A stretch of DNA of 64,000 nucleotides from Chlorella sorokiniana (taxonomy: Eukaryota > Chlorophyta > Trebouxiophyceae > Chlorellales > Chlorellaceae), in NCBI GenBank assembly GCA_025917655.1, contig CP084611.1, positions 4,588,001 through 4,652,000 of the forward strand, in the 5' to 3' direction. The number at the start of each line of letters is the position of its first letter. Within the stretch, counting starts at the first letter, position 1. The position numbers and the translations under genes are program-made. The notes under the pieces are model-generated. The model had not been told where the DNA came from. It worked only from the letters and a program-made list of their open reading frames with translations, and searched no databases. Below are positions 34,101 to 45,897 of the stretch, piece by piece.

Positions 34101-37100
34101 GACGTCCGCCTTTGTGGCGGCAGCCGCACCGGCAGCGCCGCTTCTGCCGCTGCCGGGCGCCGCGGGCAGCACGCGCAGCCCGTGAGCGGGCTGGATCTGG
34201 CGCAGCTGCAGCAGGCTGCGCGGCAGGGGGCCCTTCCCCGCGACATCTCCGAGGACGCCGGCCTGCTGCTTCAGCTGGTGACGGCGGCTGAGCAGGCGCA
34301 CCAGGCGGCAGCAAACACCGGCGACCGCATGCGCTTCCTCTCCCTGAAGCTTTTCAAAGTGCGTTTCTGTGGTGCCTGCCTGCGTGTGTGCTTCTGTGCG
34401 TGCCCGGTGGCTTGTGTGGCTGCTCCCTTACCCGCGGTATGCGCCCTTTCTCTTCCCCCTGCCCCCCTTGCCCTGATGTCGCCGCCGCCGCTGCGGATTG
34501 CCTGTGTGTCTGCATAGGGGCCTAGCGTTGGTCGGCGCAGTCCTCTCTTTGCTGACGCCTCCTTTCTGCTTTCCTGCCCTTGCTGCCACGCAGACCACCC
34601 CCGACCAGCTGCCCAGGAACGTGCTGGACCAGCTGGAGGGCTGGCTGGCACAGAACCGGACGCTGCTGGATGGTGAGCGAAAATTGTGTCCAAGTCAGCA
34701 GTGGTGGTGGTGATGTGTGTGTGTGCGTGACATGTGGCCCTCGTGAGAGGGCGGAGACGGTGCTCACGCGGGCCAGAGCAGGCTGGCACAGCCTCGCCGC
34801 TCAGCAGCACCGCAGGGTGTGCACCCCAAGCTCAAGCGCGCCCCCTGCTGTGCCCCCCATGCTACAGGCGGCGCGCGCCCGGTTGCGTGCACCTCAGCCT
34901 GTCGGCGCTGCTGTCGCCCGCCGAGTCGGCGCGGCTTGCAGATGATTTGGCTGGGGCGGTTCGCGGCCTGGCCGCCTCGGTACTGCCCGACCTGCCTGCC
35001 GGCATGCTGGTGAGCGGCGGCGGCGGCGGCCCGGCTCCTGGGCATGCATGCGCGTGCCGCTGATCCCTGTCGAGCGCTGCCTTGCTGGAGTGCCTGCTGT
35101 GATGCCCTGGGCCCTGGGCTTGGGCACGACCTGCCTGCCGGGGGCGGTGGGAGTGGGGGTGCCCCTCCAACCAAAACACACCTCCAACCCCACACCCCAC
35201 CCCTAATTCCGTCGCCAGGCCCAGCTGGGCAGCCAGGCCGTGCTTGCCGACGCCGACGGCCGCTGCCTGGCGCGGCTGGACCTTGGTGAGGCGGGCGCTG
35301 CCCCCGCATCGCTTCGGTGCGCCCGCTGGCGGTGACCCCTGATTACCATGGCCCCGTGCTGGTGACCGGGACCCACGTGGGCGGCCCCGGCGACACGATC
35401 TTCTGCCGCAGCGGAGGTGGGGCGGTGTTCCTTGCCTCCTTTGCTGCTCGCTGGCCGCCGGCTTGGTGCGCGGCCCTGCTGCTGTCCTGGCAGGGCCTGG
35501 GCCTGGTGCTGTGCACTGTGCGCTGGGGCGCGGTACATGTGTCCAGCCTCCTTGCAGCGGCGGCGCAGCTGCCCTTTCAGCCTCGCGCGCCAATGCCCCG
35601 CCCACCCACCCCCACCCATCCCCTCGTTCCCCCGCCCGCAGCCTCGTTCCCTACTGCAGAGGTGGTGGCGCGGGGCCCGCTGCTGGAGGGTGTTGGCGGC
35701 CGGCCCTGCGGCGCGGTGGCGCCCCCAGCTGGGCCCTGCTGCGCATCCCCGCCCCCTCCCCAGGGCTGCCTCTCGATCGAGGCCCAGCACGGCGACTTCG
35801 TGTCGCCGCCCGCCGCGCTGCTGGTGCTGGAGGATGCTGCTGCCGTGGCGGAGCTGCGCCAGCTGGAGCTTCCGGGCTGCGCTGGCACCCACGACGACGC
35901 CTCCGAGCTGCTGCACCGGCTCGGCGCCGTGCTGCGCTTCGCGGGCTGCCCGCGGGCGGGCGACGGCGACGAGGCGCTGGCGGCCCGCGTGCGGGCAGCT
36001 GCGCAGGTGAGCTGCCGGCTGGTGTAGTGGCTGCGGCGGCAGCGCGAGCAGCCGCGTGCATGTGTGTGCAAGGCAGCGCGAGCTCTGGAGCCAGGAAGGG
36101 TGCACAGCCCTCCAAAGGCGTGCACGCTCGCCTCTGTCTCCACGCCCGACTGTTCCTGTGACCGCCCCCCCCGCCCCCAACCTTTTTGCGTCCCATCCCC
36201 TCGCGTGCAGGAGCTGGCTGCCATGAGCATCCTGCGGCGTTGGGGCGCCGTCCTGCGCCTCCTCCTCCCCGCCGCCACCCTGGGCTGCGCCGCTGCGGAG
36301 GCGGCGGCCGCCATCGAGGCCCGCCTGTGCGGCATCCCGCTGCTCCATGCCGCAGGTGCGCCCCACCCGCCTGCCTCTGCATGCTCCGCTTCTGCAAACT
36401 TGCTTCGCTTGCTGCTGCTGCCCATCAAGGCAGACGGCCTGCACCGCCCGACTGGCTGGGTTGTTCCGGTGGCCGCCCCCGCCCTCTCCCCCGACCCCAC
36501 CCCACCCCACTCCTCACACACACACCACATGCTCACTCACACACACTGCATTCCGCCTGGATCCGCTGCAGTGGTGATGGGCGGAGCGGGCGTGGTGCGA
36601 GCCCTGGGCGGCTGGGCCGCCGCCGCCGGCCTGCCGCTGCCGCTGGATGCACGCTGGCACGGCGGCGGCCTCACCCTCTGCACGTGGCGGCGCTGCTGGA
36701 GGAGGGCGCTGACGTGGCGGTGGCCCTCGCTGAGCTGGACCCCGCTGGCGCCCCCGCCGCCTGGGCCGCCGCCGCCGCCGGAGGCGGAGACGGCGACGCG
36801 CCGCTGGGGCTGGCGTGCCGCCTGGGGCGCCGCTCGCTGCTGCGTGCGCTGGGCTCTGCTGGCGTGCCCGGCGCCACCGCCATGCTGGCGGCCCTGGACA
36901 TCGGCGAGGCGGGGCAAGCGCCTGCGGTGGTGCCGCCGCCGCCGCCACCGGGTGTGGAGGATGCCGCCCGTGAGATGGACCAGCAGCGGCGGCAGTGGAC
37001 CCGGCTGTACGGCTCCTTCCTGGCCGAGGAGCAGCCGCTGCTGTCGGCGCAGGCTGCGACGCGAGCCAAGGCTGCGCCTGTGCACAGCTGGCCGCTGGGG

Positions 37101-38746
37101 GCGGCGGCGGCGTTTGGGAGGCGGGGCCGGCCCGCGCCTCCTGGCCGCCACGCTGCGGCAGCGAGTCACCCAGCAGCGTGCTGCGGCCGCTGGAGCGCTG
37201 CTGGCACAGCGAAACCGCCGCCGCGCGGCGGCCGCAGCAGCGACAGCCCCCGCATGCCCCCTCCGGCCCCCTCCGCCGCCGCAGCTCAGCCCGATTCGCC
37301 GAGCAAGGCCGGGCGGCCGCAAGCTGTGTCGCGGCGACTCATTTCGCCGCTGCTTTAAGCTCTGAGGCGGCGGTCGGTGCCAGCGAGCCCCAGCCCGCCT
37401 GCTTCAAGGGCGGCGCAGCTCAGCGCGGGCGCCACTGGCACGCATCCCGTCCGCTTCAGGCAAGCCGCTGCGTCCTTGCCAACAGGACAGAAACTGTTAT
37501 GTTTCAGTCGATCTTTGATAAATCGGGGCAGCACAGGCAGCAGCCGCCTGGACTGACGCATCCACGCTGTCACGGTGCGAGTCAGGTCGTGCTCGGCACC
37601 GCCGCCTGCTCACCACCTCTCCTCCCGCGCCCCGCGCCCCCGGCACTCTTGCAGGGCGACGGCGTCACGTTGGGAGCGCTGGGCGTCATGCTGTGCTGCC
37701 TGCTGGCTGCGCTCCCCGCCGGCGCGCGCGACACGCTCAGAGCCTGGCTGCTGCCGGCCGTCGCCCGCGCCCCCTCACCTTCCAGCCTCTGCTGCTGGCC
37801 TGCCCGCCCCTCCAGGCAGCCTACCGCCGGTGCAGGTGCGGCGGCAGCGGGCGCCTGCTGTGCTCGAATGTCGCTCGCCGCGGCAGCCTCTGCCGCCGCC
37901 GCGCCCTGGCCGCTCCCACGCTCTCTCGCTCCTCCTGCCTGCTTTACCCTGACCAGGCCCCCGCCCCCCCTCTTGCTGCAGGCCCCGCAGCCTCCTGGCC
38001 CTCCACCTAGCCCTGTTTGGCCTACAGCACTGGCTCATGCCTCCCCAGCGCACCGACTGGCTGGCGGCCAACGCGCTGCTGGCCTCCCACCCCGCCGGCC
38101 TCTGCCTGCTGGCCTGTGTGTGGGTGCTGCAGGTGGGGCCTCCCACACCTGGCTGAGGTCGCCTGCAGACCTCCTGATCACTGCACCGGGTTCCGATGTC
38201 CTGCAGCACACGCACGCGCGCCTGCAGGCAGCCACCGCCAGCCACCCGCACCCATGCACCCACCATCACTGCACACCAGATGCATACATGCCACACCGGA
38301 CCTTCATCCCCCCCCGCAGATGCGCTTTGCGCTGCAGACACCTGCACTGCTGACCTCCTACGCCGCCCACGTGCTGCTGCTGCCGCTGGGCTGGCGCCAC
38401 GTGGATCGTGTCATCGGCCACCTCCAGCCCCCGACAACCGTTCTCAGGTGAGGGACGGGTTCTGCGAGAGCAGCTGAGAGGCGAGGTTTGTAATGCAACC
38501 GCGCTGTGCTGCGCTGCTGGCAGCCATGTGGTTGGGGTGGGATGCGGTGGTGTGGGGGTGGGGGGGATGCAGCTTGTCAGCATGCGGTGTGGGCTCCGTC
38601 TGTCTCTTAGCGACTGTACGGTGTCCCCCACCCACCCCCACCCCCGCTGCTGCAGCCACGCGTGCCTGTGGGGCGCTTGCACCGTTCTGACCCTGCTCTC
38701 CGCCTGGTGGCTGGTGCCTGCGCGGCGGCTCCTCGCAGCGGCCTGA
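31187..38746 (+). CDS. Large SBP-box transcription factor with ankyrin region (SPL/CRR1-like), possible membrane anchor
   Basis: DNA-binding regulator; the green-algal CRR1 relative controls copper and hypoxia genes through GTAC sites. Supported exons: 31187-31494, 31594-31622, 31765-31838, 32095-32232, 32579-32816, about 33232-34358, 34594-34672, 34868-35009, 35219-35416, 35660-36006, 36211-36355, 36572 to at least 37358. The SBP domain starts CQVPGCDRSLHKLREYYK, continues RFCQQCGRYQLLSDFEGD and ends in a basic NERRRRTEAER. The middle is Gln-rich. FLSLKLFKTTPDQLPRNVLD, RPGCVHLSLSALL and the ankyrin-like LHVAALLEEGADVAVAL follow the order of plant SPL1/12/14. Later exons (about 37655, about 37987-38132, 38320-38447, 38656-38746) encode hydrophobic helices and may be its C-terminus or a second gene. 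At least four bases appear missing (34182, 34880, 35315, 36678). Introns 2 and 3 look GC-AG. Confidence 0.75.
32485..32536 (+). repeat. CCA/CACC simple repeat in an SBP-gene intron
   Basis: Imperfect CACCCA, CCACCA and CCATTA units lie upstream of the acceptor at 32577-32578. Confidence 0.65.
33597..33625 (+). repeat. CAG repeat coding polyglutamine
   Basis: Nine consecutive CAG codons in the SBP factor exon give a Gln run; a second mixed CAG/CAA run lies at 33774-33826. Such runs are common in algal transcription factors and are prone to length change. Confidence 0.85.
37655..38746 (+). other. Hydrophobic multi-helix exons downstream of the SBP ankyrin region
   Basis: Four exon-like stretches end the plus-strand transcription block. 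The first begins after an acceptor at 37653-37654 and gives ALGVMLCCLLAALPAG. The second, ending at 38132, gives LLALHLALFGLQHWL and HPAGLCLLACVWVLQ. The third, 38320-38447, gives LLTSYAAHVLLLPLGW. The last, 38656-38746, gives CTVLTLLSAWWLVPARRLL and a TGA at 38744-38746. Together they suggest four or five membrane helices. Plant SPL1/SPL12-type factors carry a single C-terminal membrane helix, so this may be a tethered transcription factor. A frame at 36995-37594 links the two parts without a stop, but another frame ends at 37358, so two genes remain possible. Confidence 0.5.
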
Positions 38747-40616
38747 GCAGGCCCCCTCCCCTCCCCCAGGGCCCCCTACCAAGCGCGTGTGCCCACCCAC
38801 GCGCCCCAGCCCTGCATGCCTTCAACACCTCTGAGCCAGCAGGGCTGCGCCTGCCCACGCTCGGGCCCCGCAAAGCTTGCGCCCGATCAGTTTTCTCCTG
38901 CGCTGCTCGGTGGCAGGGCCAGCCGCCAGCATGCCGTGTGCGCCCTGCTGCCCAGCTGCTTGCCATCCATCCCACCCTGTGCTTGCTCATCTTCCTAAGC
39001 AGGGGAGGGAGGGTTGGGGGTGGCTGGAATCGCCGCCGTTGCAGGCGCTGAACCCCGCCTGCCTCGGCCCTCCTGCCTGTCTTCCTTGCCATGTTCATCC
39101 ATGTCAGCCCACCTGTGCCGGTCGCATTATGTCTCGCGATTCGCCCCTGATTGTTCATCCCTGCCAATGCCTTTGTACGTATTGCCGTGTTCAAAGCAAG
39201 CTGCCGCTGTTGAGCGCTTGCGTTTCCAGGACCAATCTTCCAACCGCTGCCCCACCGCACCTCCTTTTCCTGCCCTGTCGCTCATCCGCGCCGCCGCGCA
39301 GCACCCTCCGCCACGCCGCGCCTTGCTTCTCGCCGTGTGGTGCCGTTTGCTGCGTGTGTGCGTGCCCTGCCAGGCTGCTTCGCCTCGTTCGCTCCCATCC
39401 TGCCCCCGCCGCTCTTCCTTTGTCACACACATGCATGATGGATGCTGTAATGACGGGGCCGCCAGCAACAGGGTTACATTTGCAGGGGGCTGCGGCACGA
39501 GAGCACGCATGATGAAACGCTAAGTGTGTCCAGTGCGTGAAGTTCTGGAATAGCTAACAGGGAGGGGGCGTCGCCAAGGGGGCAAGACTTTCGAACAACA
39601 AAGGGAGCACAGGCGGGTGCGTTGGTGGGCGTGCGTTTGATTAGCGTGCGACTCGAATCAAGGGGGTTTCAGGGAGGGAGAGCAGCTGGGAGGCAGGATG
39701 AAGGAGGGTTAGCGGATGAGCTCTGCTCAAAACTGGCACACGGCTGAACCTTTGAGCGCTCGGGCACTGCTCACGGCAAAATAGGACGTAGGCAGCCTCG
39801 CTAGGGGGATGGGGGCGGCCGTCAACTGCGGCCCTGTTGGATCTCAGTGAAACAGGTTTGCGCTGCTCGAGGGAAGTCTGAAACAGAGAAAGCAACTAGC
39901 AGGGGAAAAGGGGATTGGGGATTGCACACGTGTGGGGTTGCACGCAGGTGCACAGGGGGTGGGCACCACGGGCCAGGAGCTGAGAGGGGTAGGGAGACAT
40001 GTGAATGCGGTGGGGCCGCGTGGCATTGGGATCGTCGTGTGTCTGTCTGTCTTCATCGGACATGCATGGGGCGTTGGGTGCCGCGCCATCCGTCAGGGGC
40101 GGCACAGCTGGCAGGGTTGGGGTCTCAAGGGAGAGGGAGGGGTATGGCTTGAGGGCGCGCGGGATGCGCGTGTACGGCTTGCAAAACAGGGTGTGTGTGC
40201 GTAGGGTGGGCTGTGATGGCGGCTGTAAGGGCGCGTGCGGGGTGGGGCAAGGCCTGCGTGGTGGCTGCATGGGGGCCGCTCGTTGCTGCGCTTACGTGAC
40301 GATGGCATCGAGGCCCCCAGCCAACTAAAACAGCGGGGGAGTGAGGAGAGAGGGGTGCAGCGCGGTGGGGGAAGTGCACAAGGTATCTCAGTATGCGGCG
40401 AGGGGTCGGGTGCGAGGGCTTGCTGTGGGGCGGGGAGCAGATGCCGCCTTCCAGCGAGCCACCCGGTGTTGTACAGTGGTGGGGATGGTCTCTGTGTGTG
40501 TGTGTGGTGTGTGTGTGTGGGGGGTCCAGTCGCGGGCCAAGGGTGCAGGCTGAAAGCTGGCGAGGTTGCGGAAAAGGCGCACCTGGCCAGGCTTCCAGCC
40601 GGCAGCGCCGGGCGGC
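38747..40616. other. Long convergent gene-poor stretch
   Basis: About 1.9 kb between the plus-strand stop at 38746 and the minus-strand stop at 40617. It should hold two long 3' UTRs. The right half (about 39600-40560) is G-rich on the plus strand with many GTGTG and GGGG tracts, including a GT run near 40490-40525. I see no gene. Confidence 0.5.
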
Positions 40617-43600
40617 TCAGCGGCGGCCCGCCTCGCCCAGCGCCACCGCCGCCTGCACCAGCCCCGCGCAGTCGCTCGCGGTGCGGCTCAGCTGGCTGCC
40701 ACGCGCCACAGCGTCGGCCAGGCTGGGCGGCGCAGGGGGCCGCCCGCCCCGCTGTGCCGCGCTGTGGCTGTCAACGGGCAGCACGCAGCGCGGGCCGGGA
40801 GCGGGGTGCGGCTGGGCGGGCACGCGGCTGTAGCCCCTAGTGGCACCACCACAGGGGAGGTGTGTGGGGAGAGGGCGCCGCCCAGCAGGGACTCGCCGCT
40901 GGGGAGCTCAGCCCGCTGCAGGGGAGAAGCGGGGGAGGGGGCGCGAATCAGGAATGAGACTTGAGGGTGCTCGTGTGATGCAGGGGGCAGCAGAGCATCG
41001 CGGGGAGGCAGGCAGGCAGGCATCAGCCGTCAGCGGCGGCTGCCCAGCTTTTGCCGCACTGAGCAGGCGGCTTGAACTAGCGCCCCCAAACACACAAACA
41101 CACCCACCCACACCACCACCACCCTTTGAAAGCGCACCTGAGCACGTCTGCCGACCTGCGGCAGCTGGCCAGCAGCTGGCAGGCAGCGCCGTGGCTGTGC
41201 AGCGAGGAGTGGGAGGCGTGGCCAGAGGCCAGGCCGGGTGCCAGGCGGTGGTGGGAGAGGGAGCGGGACATGCCGCCGCGCACCTTGCGCTCAAGCGCGG
41301 CGGCGGAGTCGCCTGAGTGCGGCGTGTCGGCGGCGGCCAGGGACGCGTCAGAGGGGCAGGAGGCCAGGCTGGCGCCAGGCACGCCGTGGGCTGAGGGGTA
41401 GGCCTGCAGGGGGGGGGGGGCAGCCGCATCCCGTGGTCAGGCCGCTGCTGGTGAGGAGCCGGGCGAGGCTGCAGCACTGCTGTGGTTGCAGGCGCGGCAG
41501 CGGTTGCTGCTGCTGCTGAGCTGCAGCCCGGCGTGCACCCTCCCCTGTGCATGACTGCCAAAGGAAGACAAACACACAGCGACACTCATACGGTCCACAC
41601 TCAACACTACCGCCACCACCACCACTGCCCGCACCTTGCGCACGGGACGCAGCAGAGCCTCCAGCGGCAACGACAGGGGGCCCTCCTCGGCGCCGCGCCG
41701 CGGCTGCTGCGGGATGGGCTGCGGCCCGCTGCTGTCTGGCCGCACCGCCGGCGGGTGCAGCTCCGACCAGCCGCCCGCAAACGCGCCGCCGCTGCACAAC
41801 ACAGGTCGGGCAGAAGCAGCGGTGGGTAAACATTGGGAGGGGGACACACGCCTGACGCATGCAGCCTCAGGTCAGCTGCCCGCCCCTCCGCTCAACAAAG
41901 GCATTCCAGACGCTGGAGACAGAATCTGGAGAGGGACTTCAGCAGCCAGGCGCCGTCGCGCCGCGCGGCTCACCGGCGGGTTGACGGCTCGCTGGTTTCG
42001 GAGCGCAGGTCCCCGCAGCTGCTGTGGGGGCTGGCAGTGCTGAAGTCGTCCATGCGGTGGAGCACCTCGGCGGACGACCGCACCCGCTGCGGCTTCAGAG
42101 GCGAGGGTGGCAGGGGCGGCGCGTGCGGGGGCGAGGGCAGCAGCGTCGGCGCCGCTGCCACGGCGGCCAGCGCTGCTGCGGCTGCCGATGAGGAGGCGCC
42201 GGATGAGTCGGCGCGCTGCAGGGGGCGACCGTACTGCGGAGCGTCCCGCAGGTTGGGGCTGACCGGCGGCGAGGGCGCCTCGGCGCCGTCGCCCGCCGCC
42301 CCTGCTGCCGCCGTCCTTTCCTGCTGCTCGCCGCCGCCGCCGCCGCCCTCCCGCTCCTCCCCATACAGATGGCTGAAGTACTGCTGCGGCTTGTGGTTGG
42401 AGGGGTTGCACTCGCGCTCCTGGCGCCACTGCAGGTAGAGCTCGTTGGCTTCGTCGTTGCACGAGGCGGCGCGGGCGAGGGGGCGCGGCAGGCTGGCGCC
42501 GCGCTCGGGGGCGGCAGGCCGGAGGTGTGCAGGATGACGCAGGAGATGTCGTCGACGATGGCCTGGCGTTGAAAGAAGAGAAGAAAGAAAGAAGGGAGAG
42601 GTTGGGTGGCGACGTGATGTAAGGGGCATGCACGGAGGCGAGTTGGGTGCGCAGGCACGGCGGATGGCGTGAAACAGGGTGAGCTGCGGCGCTCGCACCA
42701 GCCAGCGCCCGGCCTTGCGGCGACAGAGGCGTACCAGGCATGCGGAATGCGCTGGGAGGAGTAACAAACCGGCAGCGCGCGCCCCCTCTCTCCCCCACCA
42801 CACACCTCATCGTGCAGAGCCTTCCATCGCTCCTGCGCCTCCAGAGTGAGCGCCTCGGCGCACGACACGTGCTGCTCGCGGCGGCCACGGTAGCGCTGCA
42901 CAAAGTCGGCCGCCGCTTCGTTGCCCATGATGTCCCACAAGCCGTCTGTGGCCAGGATCTGGAGCAGGTGGGTGGGGTGGGGTGGAGTTTGGTTGGCGGG
43001 CGCTGCCGCAGCAAGGGTGAGCTGTGGAGGCAGCTGCCTGCCAGATCCAGGGCCGGCGGTGCTGGACAGCAACCACGCAATCACCAGAGCAGGTGCCCAC
43101 TGCGACTGCTGCCGTGTACCGCGTCCAAGGCCGCCCTCCCTTGCTGGCCCCTCCACCCCAACCCCAGCCAGCGTTCCTGCCCGCCCCACACTCTGGCCCA
43201 CCCACCACAAACAGGTCCCGCTCGCCGAGGGTGTAGCTGCTGAGCACGGGATCCGGCGACACGCCCACAGAGTGCGCGTACAGGTCTCCCAGCGGCGCGA
43301 CATGGCCAGCCCCGGCAGCACGTCGTCGCCGCGGCGGAAGACGCGGTAGGCGCCCACCCGCTGGCCCTGCTCGTCCAGCAGCTGCTTAACAACGCCGCCT
43401 GCGAGCAAGAAAAAGCGGGGAAGGGTTCCTGGTTCGGGTGCGGCGGCTGGCTGGCAGGACGAGAGAAAGCAAAGTGCCAGGCCCGGCCCCCAACAACAGA
43501 CGTTTTGCTGAGGCAGCATCATACGGCGCCGAAGAGCAGTGCAGACGCTCCTTCCACGGCCCTCCCGGCTCAGGCGCTGCCCCCTCCGCAAGCGGCCCAG

Positions 43601-44861
43601 CAGGCTGCTGCACACAGCACCATCGCCCTATTGCCCACTCGCCCACAAATCAACTACACACACATACACACACACGCATACACACAACAACACACGCACC
43701 GTGCGACAGGATGCGCTGCTCCTCGTCGGGCAGCGAGGGCTTGGCGTCCCAAGTGAGGGGCACAACCTCCAGGTCCCCGCCCGCCCCCTGCCGCGCCACC
43801 ACGCAGCGGCTGTCCCCGACGACGCCACCAGTACGCGGCTGCCCACCAGCAGGGCGCAGCAGGCTGTGGTGCCTGACAGCGAGGCGTCAAAGCCGGCGCC
43901 CGCCGCGTCCCGCATGCCGGCGTGCACCTCAAGGAACGCCTCGCGCATCGCGCGCGTGCGCCGTCGCTCGCTGCCCCCAGCCGCCAGCTTGGCCGCCAGC
44001 AGCTGGGGCAGGCGTGTGGAGGCAAACTTGGCGGCGTGGCGGCCGTACGGGCCGTGCCCGTCAAACACCCCCGCAAACGTCTGGTGCGCAAGGCCGCCAA
44101 AATGCTCTATAACGACGGCATCGTCCTGCGGGGCGCCAGAACAAAGCAGCAGGAGCACAGAGCCGGGGTCAGCAGCCAGCGGCGAGCGGCCAGCAGCCAG
44201 CGTTCACGAGTGCCAGCCAAGCCGCGGTGGAGGCAGGAGCGCGGCCGCATCGCGGGCGGAGCGAGGCAGCATCGGTGCAAGCCGCGGGGCCCGCCCTGCG
44301 CAGCACCGCAGGGCGGATGCCTGAGGGTGGAGCGCACCTGGCAGTCTGACTTGAGCCAGCGGGCGTTGGCCTCTGCACACTGGCGGTCCTGGTCGCTCAT
44401 GGCGGGGGCCTCCAGCCAGTAGAAGCAGGGTCGGATGCCGACCTCGGATGCCAGCACCGCACCCTGCTTCTGCGGCGCGTTGCTGCGTTGCAGCCCTGCA
44501 AGAACGGCAGCGAGGAGGTGGGGTGGCAGGAGCAGGGAGGTGCACGGGGAGTGGCAGGGCACGTCGGCAGCGGGGCGCCGGCTGGGCGACGACGCACCGG
44601 GCGCGCCAAAGCACGACAGGAAGGGCAGCCGCCGCTTCTGGCGCCGCTCTTCCGCGGCCGTTGCCGCTGCGGCGTGGGCCAGCGCATCGCCCGCAGGAGA
44701 GGGGGAGGGGCTGGCCAGGGTGCTGCCTGCTGAGGACGACAGCCAGGTGGCCGTGTGGTGGGAGGACGGCGAGATGCTATCTACGGGGCTGGTCTTGCTG
44801 AGGCAGGCCGTTGGCGGGCTGATTTTGCTGAGCGCCAGGCTCAGGGCGGAGCCGCCCGAAC
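40617..44861 (-). CDS. PP2C-type (PPM) protein phosphatase with long C-terminal extension
   Basis: Mg/Mn-dependent Ser/Thr phosphatase. Minus-strand exons: 44598 to about 44861, 44338-44495, 43700-44125, 43206-43398, 42806-42958, 41974-42562, 41635-41791, 41138-41403, 40617 to about 40915. Catalytic blocks are FAGVFDGHGPYGRHAAKF, GTTACCALLVG, VGDSRC, ILATDGLWDIMGNEAAADF and IVDDISCVILH. Before the domain, EERRQKRRLPFLSCFGAP resembles plant PP2Cs that have an N-terminal basic/Cys patch. After it come about 350 residues of Ser/Pro/Gly-rich sequence with islands such as NDEANELYLQWRQERE, possibly regulatory. Frame breaks near 43818, 43295 and 42515 look like missing single bases; a further shift lies in the last exon. 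The true start is not found: the frame is closed just upstream of 44861, so a 5' exon is missing. Confidence 0.8.
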
Positions 44862-45897
44862 CTTGTGTTCATCCTGCCCCTCCATGCCTGCTGCAAGCCG
44901 TTTGCGGCGGCGGCCGGCCCTCTGGTGACTCGCCGACGCTCAACAGGAACAGGGTGGCTGCATCGCGTGAAGTGCGGGGTTTTCAATGCTCCTCCTGCGC
45001 TCAGGGAGGGCAGCAGGGGGCCGGTCTGCAACAGCCTTGCAGGCTGCTGCTGCAAGGGCTGCCCTTGGGGAAACCCTCTGCAGCAGAAGGCTGGGGAGGC
45101 GATCCCTGGATATGAGTTGGGGGTATAGGAGGCCTGAGAAGACAGCCAGCCCCGCCCACCACCGGGCTAGAGCACTAACGAGTTGGCACGCCCGAGCAAA
45201 GTTGGTCCTGTGCCTCCCTGCTACGGGTCTCTGCCTTGGCATACGCCAACAATGCAGTAACCCAGTTCGAGAATAGTCCAGAGGAGCTGCCCGGGCTGCG
45301 CGCTGCCCAGGAGCCGCGGGTGAACCCAGGCCATGCGCAACCCCTTGCAGCAGACCGCTAGCGGCTCTGTTCTGCCGCATCGCTGATCCAGAGCCGTCCC
45401 TTCACTGTTCCATAAAGCAACCCGGCAGCCGGCAGGCTCACTTGCACCACTATTGCGCCAGGCTCGTAGGTCGTCAAGCTTGTGTATTATACAAAGGTAG
45501 CAGTGAATACTGGGTATGGCTGCAGGGAACAGCGTACTTAAACAAGAGGGGGCCAGCCCGGCAAGAACATCTGTCCCCATGCTGTGCCCGACTGCACCCA
45601 AACCGCGCGGTGTGATCACCAAACTTGCCCACGCAACACCCACTCGCTTGACTTCTGCCCAGGGGTCCACCGGGGAACGGTCTGCAGGCTGGTCCCCTTG
45701 ACACCTGCCACCACCGGCGGCACCCCCACAACACTACCCAGCATCGTCAGCATCCTTGCAGTATTCCACACTCGTGGCAATAGCACCCACGAGCGACCGA
45801 ATTGAAAATCACGAGGCCAAGAGTTACGCGGCGTGCCCGCCACCAATGTGCGCAAGAGCTGGCGCTGGAGCCGCACCGCGCTCCGCCCCGTAAGCCG
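44862..45897. other. Stretch between the PP2C and pfkB genes
   Basis: Both neighbours are on the minus strand, so this should hold the pfkB 3' UTR and the PP2C promoter and first exon. I could not identify that exon. No other gene is supported. Confidence 0.4.

Noticed and set aside
32580-34301. 573-codon open frame on the minus strand, Cys/Ser/Ala-rich
   Set aside because: It is the antisense shadow of the Gln/Ala-rich SBP-factor exons; CAG repeats read backwards give the Cys and Ser runs.
39640-39665. Short tRNA-like B-box resemblance (GACTCGAATC)
   Set aside because: No matching A-box or cloverleaf arms could be drawn around it.
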